From the NCBI RefSeq assembly GCF_004348535.1, contig NZ_SMJX01000028.1, positions 1-45,892 of the forward strand: a stretch of 45,892 nucleotides of DNA, written 5' to 3'. The position numbers and the translations under genes were made by a program. Below are positions 13,783-22,361 of this stretch, in pieces. The stretch is from Actinomadura sp. KC216. GTDB taxonomy: Bacteria; Actinomycetota; Actinomycetes; Streptosporangiales; Streptosporangiaceae. The notes beneath the pieces were generated by a model, which saw nothing but the letters and a program-made list of their open reading frames with translations, did not search any database and was not told where the DNA came from. Positions within the stretch are counted from its first letter, which is position 1. Each line of letters begins with the position of its first letter.

Positions 13783-15432
13783 TCAGCCCAGCAGCTGCTG
13801 GCGTCCGGCGCGGCGCTTCATCGGGGCCAGCGCCGCCATGTCGATCTCGATCAGGTACGGCCCGGTGCCGCGCTCGACCGAGCGGGCGAACGCGCGGTCG
13901 AAGGCGGCGGCGTCCGCCACCTTCTCGCCGGGCACGCCCATCGCGGCGGCGAGCGCCACGAAGTCGGGGGTGTGCAGGTCGACGTCGTTGCGGGCGCCGT
14001 CGAACGTGGCGTGCTGGACGTCGCGCAGCACGCCGTACCCGCGGTCGTTGAACACGCAGACCGTGACCGGCGCGCCCGCCTGCGCGAGCGTCGACAGCTC
14101 GCCGATCGACAGCATGATGCCACCGTCGCCGTGGACGACCACGGTGCGCTCCCCGCTGCCGATCGCGGCGCCGATCGCCAGCGGCAGGCCGGGGCCGATC
14201 GCGGCGGACGCCGGGTGCAGCGACGTGCGCGGCTCCAGGACCGGCAGCAGCCGGTCGCCCCACGCGTACGCCGGGACGGTCGAGTCGCGGACGATCACGC
14301 CCGCCCTCGGCAGCGACCGGCGGATCGCCGCCACGATCGCCCGATGATCCGGACCGAGGGATTCCAGCGAGCCCTCGCGCGCCTCGGTGGCGGCCTTGCG
14401 GGCGGTCACGGCCCATTCCCCGGTCGCGGCGGTGGCGGTGACGTGCTCGCCGAGCGCGCGCAGCGTCTCGCGGGCGTCGCCGTGCAGCGCGACGGCGGGC
14501 GGGTAGGTGCGGCCGAACACGCTCGCGTCGGCGTCGGCGTGGATCAGCGCGCCGGTGAGCCGCAGCCGCCACGCGTCCGTCGTGTACATCTGGAAGCGGG
14601 CGCCCACGGCGAGGACGACGTCGGCGTCCTCGACCACCTCGCGCAGTGGCGGCGTCGTGACCAGGGCGCCGAGGCACAGCGGGTGGTCTTCGGGCAGCGC
14701 GCCGCGTCCCTGCACCGAGGTGACGACGGGGATCTCCAAGCGCTCGACCAGGCGGCGCAGCTCGGGCCAGCCGCCCGCGCTGAGCACGCCGCCACCGGCC
14801 CAGATCAGCGGACGGCGGGCGTCCGCGAGCAGGTCCGCCGCCGCGCGCACCCTCTCGGCGGGCGGTGCGGCCCGCGGCAGCGGAGCCGCCTCCGGAACCC
14901 GCGGCGACGCCGGGACCCGCGCGTACTGCAGGTCGACCGGGATCTCCACGGCCGTCGGACGCGGCCATCCGCGACCCGTCTCGCGGCCCGCCGCCACGAC
15001 GGTCTCGGCGATGTCCTCGGCCCGGCGCACCGTCCATGCCTCGCGGGTCAGCGTGCGCAGCATGGCGAGCTGCTGCTCCGCCTCGTGCAGATAGCCCTTG
15101 GAACGGCCCAGGAAACGGCTCTCCACCTGTCCCGTGATGAGCAGGACGCGGGACGCCGCGAACTGCGCCTCGAACAGACCGCCCATCGTGTTCGCCGTGC
15201 CCGGGCCGGTCGAGGCGAGCGCCACGCCGAGCCGGCCGGTGACGCGCGCGAAGCCGTCCGCCGCGTGCACCGCCGCCTGCTCATGCCGGACGTTCACGAC
15301 CGTGATCCCGCCATCCCGCCGGACGGCGTCCAGGATCGGCAGGTTGTGGACGCTCGCCACGCCGAACAGCGTCTCCACGCCGAGCGCCCGCAGCGCCTCG
15401 ACGACCAGGTCACCGCCGGTGCGCTCGCTCAT
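13783..15432 (-). CDS. Thiamine-diphosphate-dependent enzyme (acetolactate synthase / benzoylformate decarboxylase-like)
   Basis: The enzyme has 549 residues with three domains. The PYR domain carries VRHEQAAVHAADG with catalytic Glu51. A central Rossmann-like domain (about 190-320, RRPLIWAGGGVLSAGG) follows. The PP domain has the ThDP-Mg motif HGDGGIMLSIGELSTLAQAGAPVTVCVFND, of form GDG-x-...-N. The family makes or breaks C-C bonds next to a carbonyl, and includes synthases, decarboxylases and lyases of 2-oxo acids. The ATG overlaps the stop of the aldehyde dehydrogenase gene (ATGA). Such a pair often decarboxylates a 2-oxo acid to an aldehyde and oxidises that to an acid. The exact reaction cannot be told from sequence. 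Confidence 0.9.
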   Translation of the reverse strand: MSERTGGDLVVEALRALGVETLFGVASVHNLPILDAVRRDGGITVVNVRHEQAAVHAADGFARVTGRLGVALASTGPGTANTMGGLFEAQFAASRVLLITGQVESRFLGRSKGYLHEAEQQLAMLRTLTREAWTVRRAEDIAETVVAAGRETGRGWPRPTAVEIPVDLQYARVPASPRVPEAAPLPRAAPPAERVRAAADLLADARRPLIWAGGGVLSAGGWPELRRLVERLEIPVVTSVQGRGALPEDHPLCLGALVTTPPLREVVEDADVVLAVGARFQMYTTDAWRLRLTGALIHADADASVFGRTYPPAVALHGDARETLRALGEHVTATAATGEWAVTARKAATEAREGSLESLGPDHRAIVAAIRRSLPRAGVIVRDSTVPAYAWGDRLLPVLEPRTSLHPASAAIGPGLPLAIGAAIGSGERTVVVHGDGGIMLSIGELSTLAQAGAPVTVCVFNDRGYGVLRDVQHATFDGARNDVDLHTPDFVALAAAMGVPGEKVADAAAFDRAFARSVERGTGPYLIEIDMAALAPMKRRAGRQQLLG

Positions 15433-16907
15433 CGCGCCCTCGCCCCGTGCGTCGCGCCCGCTCCGCTCGCGGTGTGCCGCTGGATCGCCTTCAGCTCGGT
15501 GAACTGGGCGATGCCGAACGCGCCCAGCTCCCGCCCGTACCCGGACTGCTTGTAGCCGCCGAACGGCGCGAGCCCGTTGAACGGCGCGCCGTTGATCTCG
15601 ATGCTGCCGGCCTCCATCCGCTCCGCGAACCGCAGCGCGCGCTCCTCGTCCGCCGACCAGACCGCGCCCGCCAGCCCGTACGGGGTGCCGTTGGCGATCG
15701 ACACCGCCTCGTCCTCGTCCACGTACGGGATCACCGCGAGGACCGGGCCGAACACCTCCTGCTGGGCGAGCGCGATGCGCGGGTCGTTGACCGTGAACGC
15801 GGTGGGGCTGGTGAAATAGCCGTCCCGCGGCAGTTCGGCGTCCGGGAAGGACCAGATCGTCCGGGCGCCGTCGACGAGGGCGCGCTCGGTGGCCTCGGTC
15901 ACCCGGTGCTTCTGGTTCCAGCTCGCCAGCGGACCGACGTCGGCGTCCGGGTCGCCGGACGGCCCGATCCGATAGCCCGCCATCGCCGCGGCCACGAACC
16001 GCTCCGCCTCCGGCAGCGACTGGAACGGCACGAGCAGCCGGCTCAGCGCCGTGCACGTCTGGCCGGTGTTGATCAGGACGGTCCGGACCACCCGGTCGAC
16101 GGCCGCCGCCAGGTCGCCGTCCGGCAGCACGACCGCCGCGGACTTGCCGCCGAGCTCCAGCGTGACCCGCTTGATCGACCCGGCGGCGATCTCGGCGACG
16201 CGGCGTCCCGCGCGGGTCGAGCCGGTCAACGACACCATCGCGGTGCCGGGGTGGCGGGCCAGGTACTCGCCGACGTGCAGCCCGTTGCCGAACAGCAGGT
16301 TGAACGCCCCGGGCGGGGCGCCCGCCGCGTCGAACGCCTCCGCCAGGATGAACGCGTCCAGCGGCGCCACCTCGCTCGGCTTCAGCACGACGGGGCAGCC
16401 GGCCGCGAGCGCCGGGCCGATCTTCGCGGCGGTCTGCAGCAGCGGGAAGTTCCACGGGGTCATCGCGGCGACGACCCCGACCGGCTCGCGCAGCACGGTC
16501 GAGCCGCCGGAGGGCGCCGGGCCGTCCAGCGGCGCGGCGAAGTCGACGTCGGCGACGGCCCGCGCGGTGTTCCGGAACGTTCCGACGGCGGTGCGCACCT
16601 GGTAGTTCGCGCAGTGCTTGCGCGGCATGCCCATCTCGCTGGAGATCAGCTCCGCGATCTCGTCCAGCCGGGTCTCCAGGTGGTCCGCGACGCGTTCCAG
16701 CAGCGCCGCGCGGCCCGCGGGCTCCATCTCGCGCAGGACGGGACGGGCCCGGCGGGCGGCATCGACGGCCCGGTCCATGTCCTCGGTCGCCGACTCGCGG
16801 ACCGTGGCCACGCACTGCCCGGTCGAGGGATCGATGACGGCGATGACGTCCTCGCCGTTGTTCTCGACCCACGTCCCGTCGATGTATGTGTCCGCACGAT
16901 GATCCAT
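15429..16907 (-). CDS. NAD(P)-dependent aldehyde dehydrogenase
   Basis: The enzyme has 492 residues, the full length of the superfamily. MTPWNFPL at about 149-156 and KPSE at 176-179 belong to the cofactor-binding domain, and LTGSTRAG follows. ELGGKS carries the general base Glu251 and NTGQTCTA the nucleophile Cys285. PFGGYKQSGYGRE near the end completes the signature set. It oxidises an aldehyde to the acid in the cytosol. It is the first gene of a two-gene unit with the ThDP enzyme, which may supply its aldehyde. The 142-base gap upstream, after PucR, should hold the promoter. No operator resembling the PadR site is present there. Confidence 0.94.
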   Translation of the reverse strand: MDHRADTYIDGTWVENNGEDVIAVIDPSTGQCVATVRESATEDMDRAVDAARRARPVLREMEPAGRAALLERVADHLETRLDEIAELISSEMGMPRKHCANYQVRTAVGTFRNTARAVADVDFAAPLDGPAPSGGSTVLREPVGVVAAMTPWNFPLLQTAAKIGPALAAGCPVVLKPSEVAPLDAFILAEAFDAAGAPPGAFNLLFGNGLHVGEYLARHPGTAMVSLTGSTRAGRRVAEIAAGSIKRVTLELGGKSAAVVLPDGDLAAAVDRVVRTVLINTGQTCTALSRLLVPFQSLPEAERFVAAAMAGYRIGPSGDPDADVGPLASWNQKHRVTEATERALVDGARTIWSFPDAELPRDGYFTSPTAFTVNDPRIALAQQEVFGPVLAVIPYVDEDEAVSIANGTPYGLAGAVWSADEERALRFAERMEAGSIEINGAPFNGLAPFGGYKQSGYGRELGAFGIAQFTELKAIQRHTASGAGATHGARAR

Positions 16908-17049
16908 GTCGCTCCGCTCACACCGGTCTTCAGGCGATCGGACCGAAGCCTAGAATCATCCGCTCGGAATGGGTTGGGGCTGGACCACCAAAGAAATCCG
17001 ATGGTCATTATGTGTGCCGCACATGGCGGGCCGGATGGCAGGCCGGGGG
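16908..17049. other. Intergenic gap between PucR and the aldehyde dehydrogenase gene
   Basis: The gap of 142 bases probably contains the promoter for the minus-strand aldehyde dehydrogenase-ThDP pair. No clear -10/-35 pair or palindrome could be picked with confidence. Confidence 0.3.
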
Positions 17050-18309
17050 TCAGGCGAACAAGCGGGCGCGCAGATCCGTCCTGGCCTCTTCGCGGTCGCG
17101 GCGCATCTGGATCGCGTCGTAGGCCATCAGCGCGACATTGAGATCGCCGATGTCGGTGATGCGGCGCATATCCCGTCCGGTCAGTGTCGCGATCTGCCGC
17201 AATCTGTAGGCGACCGTGTTCGGATGGACGAGGAGTTCCTCCGCCGTCCGTTGCAGCGCCATATCGCAGGCGATGTAGACGCGGAGCGTGTCCAGCAGGT
17301 GCGGCTTCTCGACGAGCGGCCCGATACGGGTCTCGATCAGCCGGTTCGACACCCACCGGTTGTGCGCGAGCAGCACTTCGAGGATCACGTCCGTGCACTG
17401 GGTGACCTGGCCGCGCTGGTCGCGGTAGATGCTGATCTCCAGCGCGGACAGCGCCTGCCGGCAGCTGTGCCCGGCGGCCGACAGCGACGTGCCCGGCTCG
17501 CCGGCCGCCACGAACAGCGACCGGCCCGGCTCACCGTCCAGCATCTCGGTCAGCAGCGGGACCAGCCCGGGACCCGCCCGGTCGGGCGGCACCAGCGCGA
17601 GCAGCACGCCGCGACGCTCCCGCAGGAGGATCTCGCGGCGCGGGTCGTGCCGCCACAGCGCCTCCAGGATCCGGCGGCGGACGCGCGCCCACTGCTGCGC
17701 CGTAGGGGCCGGGTCATGGTAGGCCGCGACCGCGCGGAACGGCTGGTGCGGGTTGATGTTCAGCATCCTGGCCTGGTCGTTCACCGTGCTCGCGTCGACG
17801 GCGGGTCCGGCGATCAGGCAGCTCAGCAGGTCCGTGCTGACCCGGGTCTGCCAGCCCGCCAGCTCGTTGTAGGTGCTGGTGAACGACTCCAGCTCGCGGG
17901 TGCAGAGCACGTCGAACAGCTCCGCGAGGCGCCCGAGCACGGCGCGGACGTCGTCCATCGCGATCTCCGCGTGGGCGAGGACGTGGTCGGTCACGACCCG
18001 TTCCAGGAGCCGCAGCCACTCGACCGCCTCCACCACGGACCTGCCCTGCAGCGCGACGCGCGCGCCGCGCCCGGAGGGCAGCCCGCCGACCGGCCCGTCG
18101 CCGGCGAGGCCCGACGAGCACGCGCCGATGACGCTCACCGCCATCTCGAACGCCTCGACGGGCGCCTGGCGGTCGACGGTTCCGGACTCGGCCGCCGAGA
18201 CGTACCGCCGGACGAACTCGTTCGCGAGCGCCGTGGACGCGGATTCGAGTCTGCGGGCCACGGTCGCCAGCGGCTCGGTGACGCCGGTGGATGTGTCGGA
18301 CGGTGCCAT
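17050..18309 (-). CDS. PucR family (CdaR-type) transcriptional regulator
   Basis: The protein has 419 residues, starting with ATG at 18307-18309 after a GGGGGTGA ribosome binding site. The N-terminal half is an all-helical sensor region (VARRLESASTALANEFVRRYVSAA and on). The middle (about 205-310) is the degenerate GGDEF-like domain of the family. The C-terminal 60 residues are the PucR helix-turn-helix with the hallmark DTLRVYIACDMALQRTAEELLVHPNTVAYRLRQI: a helix, a short loop and HxNTVxYRL. Members activate or repress catabolic genes for purines, amino acids and similar nitrogen compounds. It is divergent from the ABC importer operon at 18553 and probably controls it. Confidence 0.9.
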   Translation of the reverse strand: MAPSDTSTGVTEPLATVARRLESASTALANEFVRRYVSAAESGTVDRQAPVEAFEMAVSVIGACSSGLAGDGPVGGLPSGRGARVALQGRSVVEAVEWLRLLERVVTDHVLAHAEIAMDDVRAVLGRLAELFDVLCTRELESFTSTYNELAGWQTRVSTDLLSCLIAGPAVDASTVNDQARMLNINPHQPFRAVAAYHDPAPTAQQWARVRRRILEALWRHDPRREILLRERRGVLLALVPPDRAGPGLVPLLTEMLDGEPGRSLFVAAGEPGTSLSAAGHSCRQALSALEISIYRDQRGQVTQCTDVILEVLLAHNRWVSNRLIETRIGPLVEKPHLLDTLRVYIACDMALQRTAEELLVHPNTVAYRLRQIATLTGRDMRRITDIGDLNVALMAYDAIQMRRDREEARTDLRARLFA

Positions 18310-18552
18310 GTCACCCCCAGCCCGGCGGCCAGGAGCGACCTGCGTGACGCGCCTGGCCCAGGTCGTGGAGGTGTACCACGCGATTTCGTCCCACGTCAAC
18401 GGCATGGCGCCCGAGGCGGGCGGGCCCGGGCGGCGGCGAACTGTGCCGCTCACACAGGCGCCCTCAGCGACTTTTGTGACCCGGCCCTCATGACATATGG
18501 CGAGCCGTAACCGTTGACTGGTCGGCATGCGGCAACGGAGGGATGGTGAATC
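18310..18552. promoter_or_regulatory. Divergent promoter region between PucR and the first importer operon
   Basis: This 243-base non-coding gap should contain promoters for both directions. The plus-strand gene has the site GGAGGG at 18538-18543, ten bases before its GTG. A TTGACT hexamer at about 18513 lacks a matching -10 before the ribosome binding site. No clear palindrome was found. Confidence 0.4.
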
Positions 18553-19452
18553 GTGACGGCGAGTACCTCCGCGACAAGGCTGCCGCCGGCCGGTGACGTC
18601 CCCGGCGCGCCCCCGCCCGGGCGGCGGCGCCCGAGGCGTCCGGACTTCGTCGCGATGGCGCTCGGCCTGCCGGTCGCCTTCATGGCGATCGTGTACGCCT
18701 ATCCGGTCGGCGCGATGCTGCTGAAGAGCTTCACCGAGCCGGAGCCCGGCTTCGGGAACTTCAAAAGGGCGTTCACCGACGACGCCATCTGGGACGTCCT
18801 CGTGATAACCGTCCGGCTGTCCGCCGAGGTGGCCGTCCTGACCGTTCTGCTCGGCTTTCCGGTGGCGTATTTCCTGGCCCGGACATCGAAACGCAAGGCG
18901 CGTTTCCTCGTGCTTCTCGTCATCATTCCGTTCTGGACGAGCATCCTCGTCCGGTCGTTCTCCTGGATCGTCCTGCTCGGCGACAACGGGCTGGTGACCA
19001 CGGTTCTGAAACCGCTGACCGGCGACTCGCAGGGAATGCTGTACAGCGAAAGCGCAGTGATCATCGCGATGACGCACATTCTGCTGCCGTTCCCGATTCT
19101 CATCATCAAGGGCACGCTCGACCAGATCGACACCTCGCTGCCGCCCGCCGCGCGCTCGCTCGGCGCCGGGCCGCTGCGCGCGTTCGCGCACGTGTACCTG
19201 CCGCTGGCGCTGCCGGCCATCGTCAGCAGCGGGATGCTCGTGTTCGTCATCGCGCTCGGCTTCTACGTCACGCCCGCGCTGGTCGGGGGCCCGAAGCAGA
19301 GCACGATCGCCGTGGTCATCGCGCAGGCCGTCCAGGTCAACTTCGACTGGGGGATGGCGGCGACGCTCGCGACGATGCTGCTGGTGGTCGCCACCGCGCT
19401 GACGATGATCGTGCGGCGGCTCACCAAGGTGAAGGGCCTGGTGGCGCTGTGA
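18553..19452 (+). CDS. ABC transporter permease, PotB-like
   Basis: This inner-membrane subunit of a spermidine/putrescine-type (Pot) importer has 299 residues. A proline/arginine-rich cytosolic N-terminus of about 35 residues precedes six predicted helices; the first is about 36-58 (FVAMALGLPVAFMAIVYAYPV). The binding-protein-dependent transport signature sits near the C-terminal third (ARSLGAGPLRAFAHVYLPLALPAIVSSG, the EAA loop that docks on the ATPase). It starts with GTG after GGAGGG. It is the first gene of the operon and overlaps the second permease by four bases (GTGA). The binding protein is the seventh gene rather than an adjacent one. Pot-type importers carry polyamines, opines or related charged solutes; the actual solute is unknown. 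Confidence 0.93.
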   Translation: MTASTSATRLPPAGDVPGAPPPGRRRPRRPDFVAMALGLPVAFMAIVYAYPVGAMLLKSFTEPEPGFGNFKRAFTDDAIWDVLVITVRLSAEVAVLTVLLGFPVAYFLARTSKRKARFLVLLVIIPFWTSILVRSFSWIVLLGDNGLVTTVLKPLTGDSQGMLYSESAVIIAMTHILLPFPILIIKGTLDQIDTSLPPAARSLGAGPLRAFAHVYLPLALPAIVSSGMLVFVIALGFYVTPALVGGPKQSTIAVVIAQAVQVNFDWGMAATLATMLLVVATALTMIVRRLTKVKGLVAL

Positions 19453-20342
19453 GCACCGCCGACGCGGCCGCGACGCGGGACGCGGGGGCCAGGCCCGCGC
19501 CGCCGCCCGGTGCGCGCCGCCGGGGCCGCCGGTCGCCCGCCACACCGGTGGAACGGGTGCTGCGCTGGGTCCTGCGGGGCGTGGTCGCGCTGGTCCTGGG
19601 ATTCCTCGTGACGCCGATCGTCATCGTCGTCCTGGAGTCGTTCAACAGCGTCGACTACCTGTCGTTCCCGCTGGAGGGCTGGTCGCTGACCCATTACCGG
19701 CGGTTCTTCGCCGACTCGGCGTGGGTGGACGCGTCCCTGCTCAGCGCCAGGATCGCGCTGCTCGCCGCGCTGATCGCGACGGTCGTCGGCACGATCGCGG
19801 CCTGGGGCCTCGCCCGCAGCGAGGCCCGCGCGAAGGGCTTCGTCTTCGCGCTGCTGTACTCGCCGCTGCTGATCCCGATCATCGTGCTGGCGATGAGCTA
19901 CTACTTCACGTTCGCCGACCTGAAGGTGATCGGGCACTGGCAGCTGATCTCCGTCGCGTACTCGGTGATGGGCATCCCGTACGTCCTCGTCGCGGTGTCG
20001 AACGCGCTGCAGCAGTTCGACCCCGAGCTGGAGAACGCCGCCCGGACGCTCGGCGCCGGCATGACGCGGACCCTGCTGCGGATCACGCTGCCGTCGCTGA
20101 CCTCGGCGATCTCCGCGGGCGCGCTGTTCGCGTTCGTGATCGCCTTCGACGAGGCGGTGATCATCCTGTTCGTGTCCGGCAGCGGCTCCGTCACGCTCCC
20201 GCGCAAGCTGTGGGACAGCGTCCGCTACGACCTCACGCCCACGCTCGCGGTCGCCGGCACGATCCTCATCGCCGTCTGCGTCGGGCTGTTCGTCCTCTCC
20301 GAGCTGATCAAGATCCTCCGTGAACGGCGGGAGCGCCGATGA
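19449..20342 (+). CDS. ABC transporter permease, PotC-like
   Basis: This second membrane subunit has 297 residues. Its N-terminal 35 residues are Ala/Pro/Arg-rich. Helices follow from about 38 (VLRGVVALVLGFLVTPIVIVVL), and the EAA loop ENAARTLGAGMTRTLLRITLPSLTSAISAG lies at about 198-227. SFNSVDYLSFPLEGWSLTHYRRFF after the first helix is characteristic of PotC-type permeases. The GTG start overlaps the stop of the PotB-like gene, and its own stop overlaps the ATPase start (ATGA). The three core components are therefore translationally coupled and probably made in balanced amounts. Confidence 0.93.
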   Translation: MSTADAAATRDAGARPAPPPGARRRGRRSPATPVERVLRWVLRGVVALVLGFLVTPIVIVVLESFNSVDYLSFPLEGWSLTHYRRFFADSAWVDASLLSARIALLAALIATVVGTIAAWGLARSEARAKGFVFALLYSPLLIPIIVLAMSYYFTFADLKVIGHWQLISVAYSVMGIPYVLVAVSNALQQFDPELENAARTLGAGMTRTLLRITLPSLTSAISAGALFAFVIAFDEAVIILFVSGSGSVTLPRKLWDSVRYDLTPTLAVAGTILIAVCVGLFVLSELIKILRERRERR

Positions 20343-21496
20343 CCGAGCAAACGCCGATGACCGACGAGCGGCCCGCCGGAGGGCCCGCCGGGCAGGCCTC
20401 CCCCGCGACCGACCGGCAGGTGGTCTTCGACGGCGTCCACAAGTGGTACGGCGACGCGCCCGCCGTCCACGACTTCAACCTCGCGATCGCGAAGGGCGAG
20501 TTCGTCACGCTGCTCGGACCGAGCGGCTCGGGCAAGACGACCTGCCTCCGCATCCTCGCGGGCCTCGAATCGGCCACCGCCGGAGAGGTCTACCTGGCCG
20601 GACGCGCCGTCACCGACGACGTCCCGGAGAAGCGGAACATCGGCCTGGTGTTCCAGAACTACGCGCTGTTCCCGCACATGACCGTCACGCAGAACATCGC
20701 GTTCCCGCTGCGGATGCGCCGCATGAAGAAGGCGGACGCGCAGGGCGAGATCGACCGCGTGCTGACGATGACGCAGCTCACCAAGTTCAGGGACCGCTAC
20801 CCGCGGCAGCTGTCCGGCGGCCAGCAGCAGCGCGTCGCGCTCGCCCGCGCGTTCGTGTTCGACCCGAGCGTCCTGCTGATGGACGAGCCGCTCGGCGCCC
20901 TCGACCGCAACCTGCGCGACCACATGCGGCTGGAGCTGAAGAACCTGCAGAAGCGGATCGGCGCGACCGTCCTGTACGTGACCCACGACCAGGACGAGGC
21001 GCTCGCGCTGTCCGACCGGATCGGCGTCATGCATCTCGGCGTCCTGCAGCAGACCGCGCCGCCGGACGAGCTGTACGAGGAGCCGGTCAACTCGTTCGTC
21101 GCGAAGTTCCTCGGCCAGTCGATCTGCCTGCCCGCCAGGCGCGTGGACGAGGACGCCCGGCACACCGTCGTCGACGTGGCCGGGATGTCGGGGCGGATCC
21201 TGGTCGACAAGGCCAACGACGTCTCGGCGGACCCGGCCGGGGAGTTCATGATCCGTCCGGAGCGGGTCCGGATCGGCGCGGACAAGCCGGACGCCGCCGA
21301 ACGCAACGCCGTGGCCTGCACCGTCGTCACGCACGTGTACCTCGGCCCCCAGCTGGAGGTGCACCTGCGCACCGCGGGCGGCGCCGAGCTCCAGGTGGTG
21401 GTGCCGTCCGAGGCGCGGGCCGACTACACCGAGGGCTCGTCGCACTGGCTGAGCTGGGCCGCGGCCGACTGCCGCTTCCTAGCCCACGTGACCTGA
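20339..21496 (+). CDS. ABC transporter ATP-binding protein, PotA-like
   Basis: The ATPase has 385 residues. Walker A GPSGSGKT is at 60-67, the Q-loop lies in FQNYALFPHM, the ABC signature LSGGQQQR at about 159-166, Walker B VLLMDEP at about 180, and the H-loop in VTHDQDEAL. A C-terminal TOBE-type beta domain (from about 285) contains IRPERVRIG, as in PotA/CysA-like proteins. It energises the two permeases encoded just before it. A 76-base gap with GGAAGG follows, then the catabolic genes, which are probably on the same transcript. Confidence 0.95.
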   Translation: MTEQTPMTDERPAGGPAGQASPATDRQVVFDGVHKWYGDAPAVHDFNLAIAKGEFVTLLGPSGSGKTTCLRILAGLESATAGEVYLAGRAVTDDVPEKRNIGLVFQNYALFPHMTVTQNIAFPLRMRRMKKADAQGEIDRVLTMTQLTKFRDRYPRQLSGGQQQRVALARAFVFDPSVLLMDEPLGALDRNLRDHMRLELKNLQKRIGATVLYVTHDQDEALALSDRIGVMHLGVLQQTAPPDELYEEPVNSFVAKFLGQSICLPARRVDEDARHTVVDVAGMSGRILVDKANDVSADPAGEFMIRPERVRIGADKPDAAERNAVACTVVTHVYLGPQLEVHLRTAGGAELQVVVPSEARADYTEGSSHWLSWAAADCRFLAHVT

Positions 21497-21572
21497 CCGC
21501 ACCCACCGGAAACGCGCGCCTCCCGCCACGACCTCTGTTCGGCATGCCCTCGATTCGCACGGAAGGGACGCG

Positions 21573-22361
21573 ATGGAACTCCCGGCACTGAAGTGCTGCA
21601 CCTGGCACATGGACGGCGACGTCGGTGTGCTCACGCTGAACCGGCCGGACCGGCTCAACGCGATCGCCAACACCGACATCGACGAGCTGGACCGCGTCAT
21701 CATGCGGGCCGGCAAGGAGCCGTCCGTCCGGGCCATCGTGATCACCGGTGCGGGGCGCGGCTTCTGCTCCGGCGCGGACGTCAAGGAGTGGGCCGCGCAC
21801 GCCGACGCGGACGAGGAGTCGTGGCCCGCGAAGATGCACCGCACGATCGCGCGGCTCTACTGGCTGCCGATCCCGGTGATCGCGGCGGTGAACGGCGTCG
21901 CGGCCGGGTCCGGGTTCGACATCGCGCTCACCGCCGACATGCGGTTCGGCTCGACGGCCGCCCGGTTCGGCCAGGTGTACGCGCAGCGCGGCATCTGCCC
22001 GGACGCGGGCGGCTCCTACCTGCTGCCGCGCATCGTCGGCGAGGCCCGCGCGGCCGAGCTGATCTACACCGGCCGGATCATCGACGCGGACGAGGCGCTG
22101 CGCATCGGTGTGCTGTCCGAGGTCACCGAGCCGGAGCGGCTGATGGAACGCGCGCTGGAGCAGGCGCGGATCTTCGCCGCCGGGCCGACCATCGCGATCG
22201 GCGAGGCGAAGCGGAACATCCGGTCCGGCCACACGCTGAGCATCGAGGAGGCGCTGCGCAACGAGCAGCGCGGCGCCCGCATCTGCGTCCCCACCGAGGA
22301 CAAGGCCGAGGGCCTGGCCGCCGCGATCGAGAAGCGCCGTCCGGTCTTCGTGGGGCGATGA
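21573..22361 (+). CDS. Enoyl-CoA hydratase/isomerase family protein (crotonase fold)
   Basis: The protein has 262 residues, with ATG after GGAAGGGA. Crotonase features are VGVLTLNRPDRLNAI, the first oxyanion-hole segment GAGRGFCSGADVKEW, and AAVNGVAAGSGFDIALTADMRFG. QRGICPDAGGSYLLPRIVG and the YTGRIIDADEALRIGV tail helix follow. Compared by eye with rat enoyl-CoA hydratase, the position of Glu144 is Asp (GSGFD) and that of Glu164 is not acidic (FGQVY). The segment ICPDAGGSYLLPR resembles PaaG-like isomerases. A shift of the double bond, or another CoA-ester reaction, is therefore more likely than simple hydration. Its stop overlaps the start of the acyl-CoA synthetase. Confidence 0.9.
   Translation: MELPALKCCTWHMDGDVGVLTLNRPDRLNAIANTDIDELDRVIMRAGKEPSVRAIVITGAGRGFCSGADVKEWAAHADADEESWPAKMHRTIARLYWLPIPVIAAVNGVAAGSGFDIALTADMRFGSTAARFGQVYAQRGICPDAGGSYLLPRIVGEARAAELIYTGRIIDADEALRIGVLSEVTEPERLMERALEQARIFAAGPTIAIGEAKRNIRSGHTLSIEEALRNEQRGARICVPTEDKAEGLAAAIEKRRPVFVGR

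Noticed and set aside
15433..16872. Extension of the ThDP enzyme to 1029 residues
   Set aside because: The upstream part is an Arg/Gly-rich shadow of the aldehyde dehydrogenase gene. The ATG at 15432 begins a standard family N-terminus.
18513..18518. TTGACT as a -35 for the first importer operon
   Set aside because: A -10 at normal distance would fall inside the ribosome binding site, and no TANNNT is present there.
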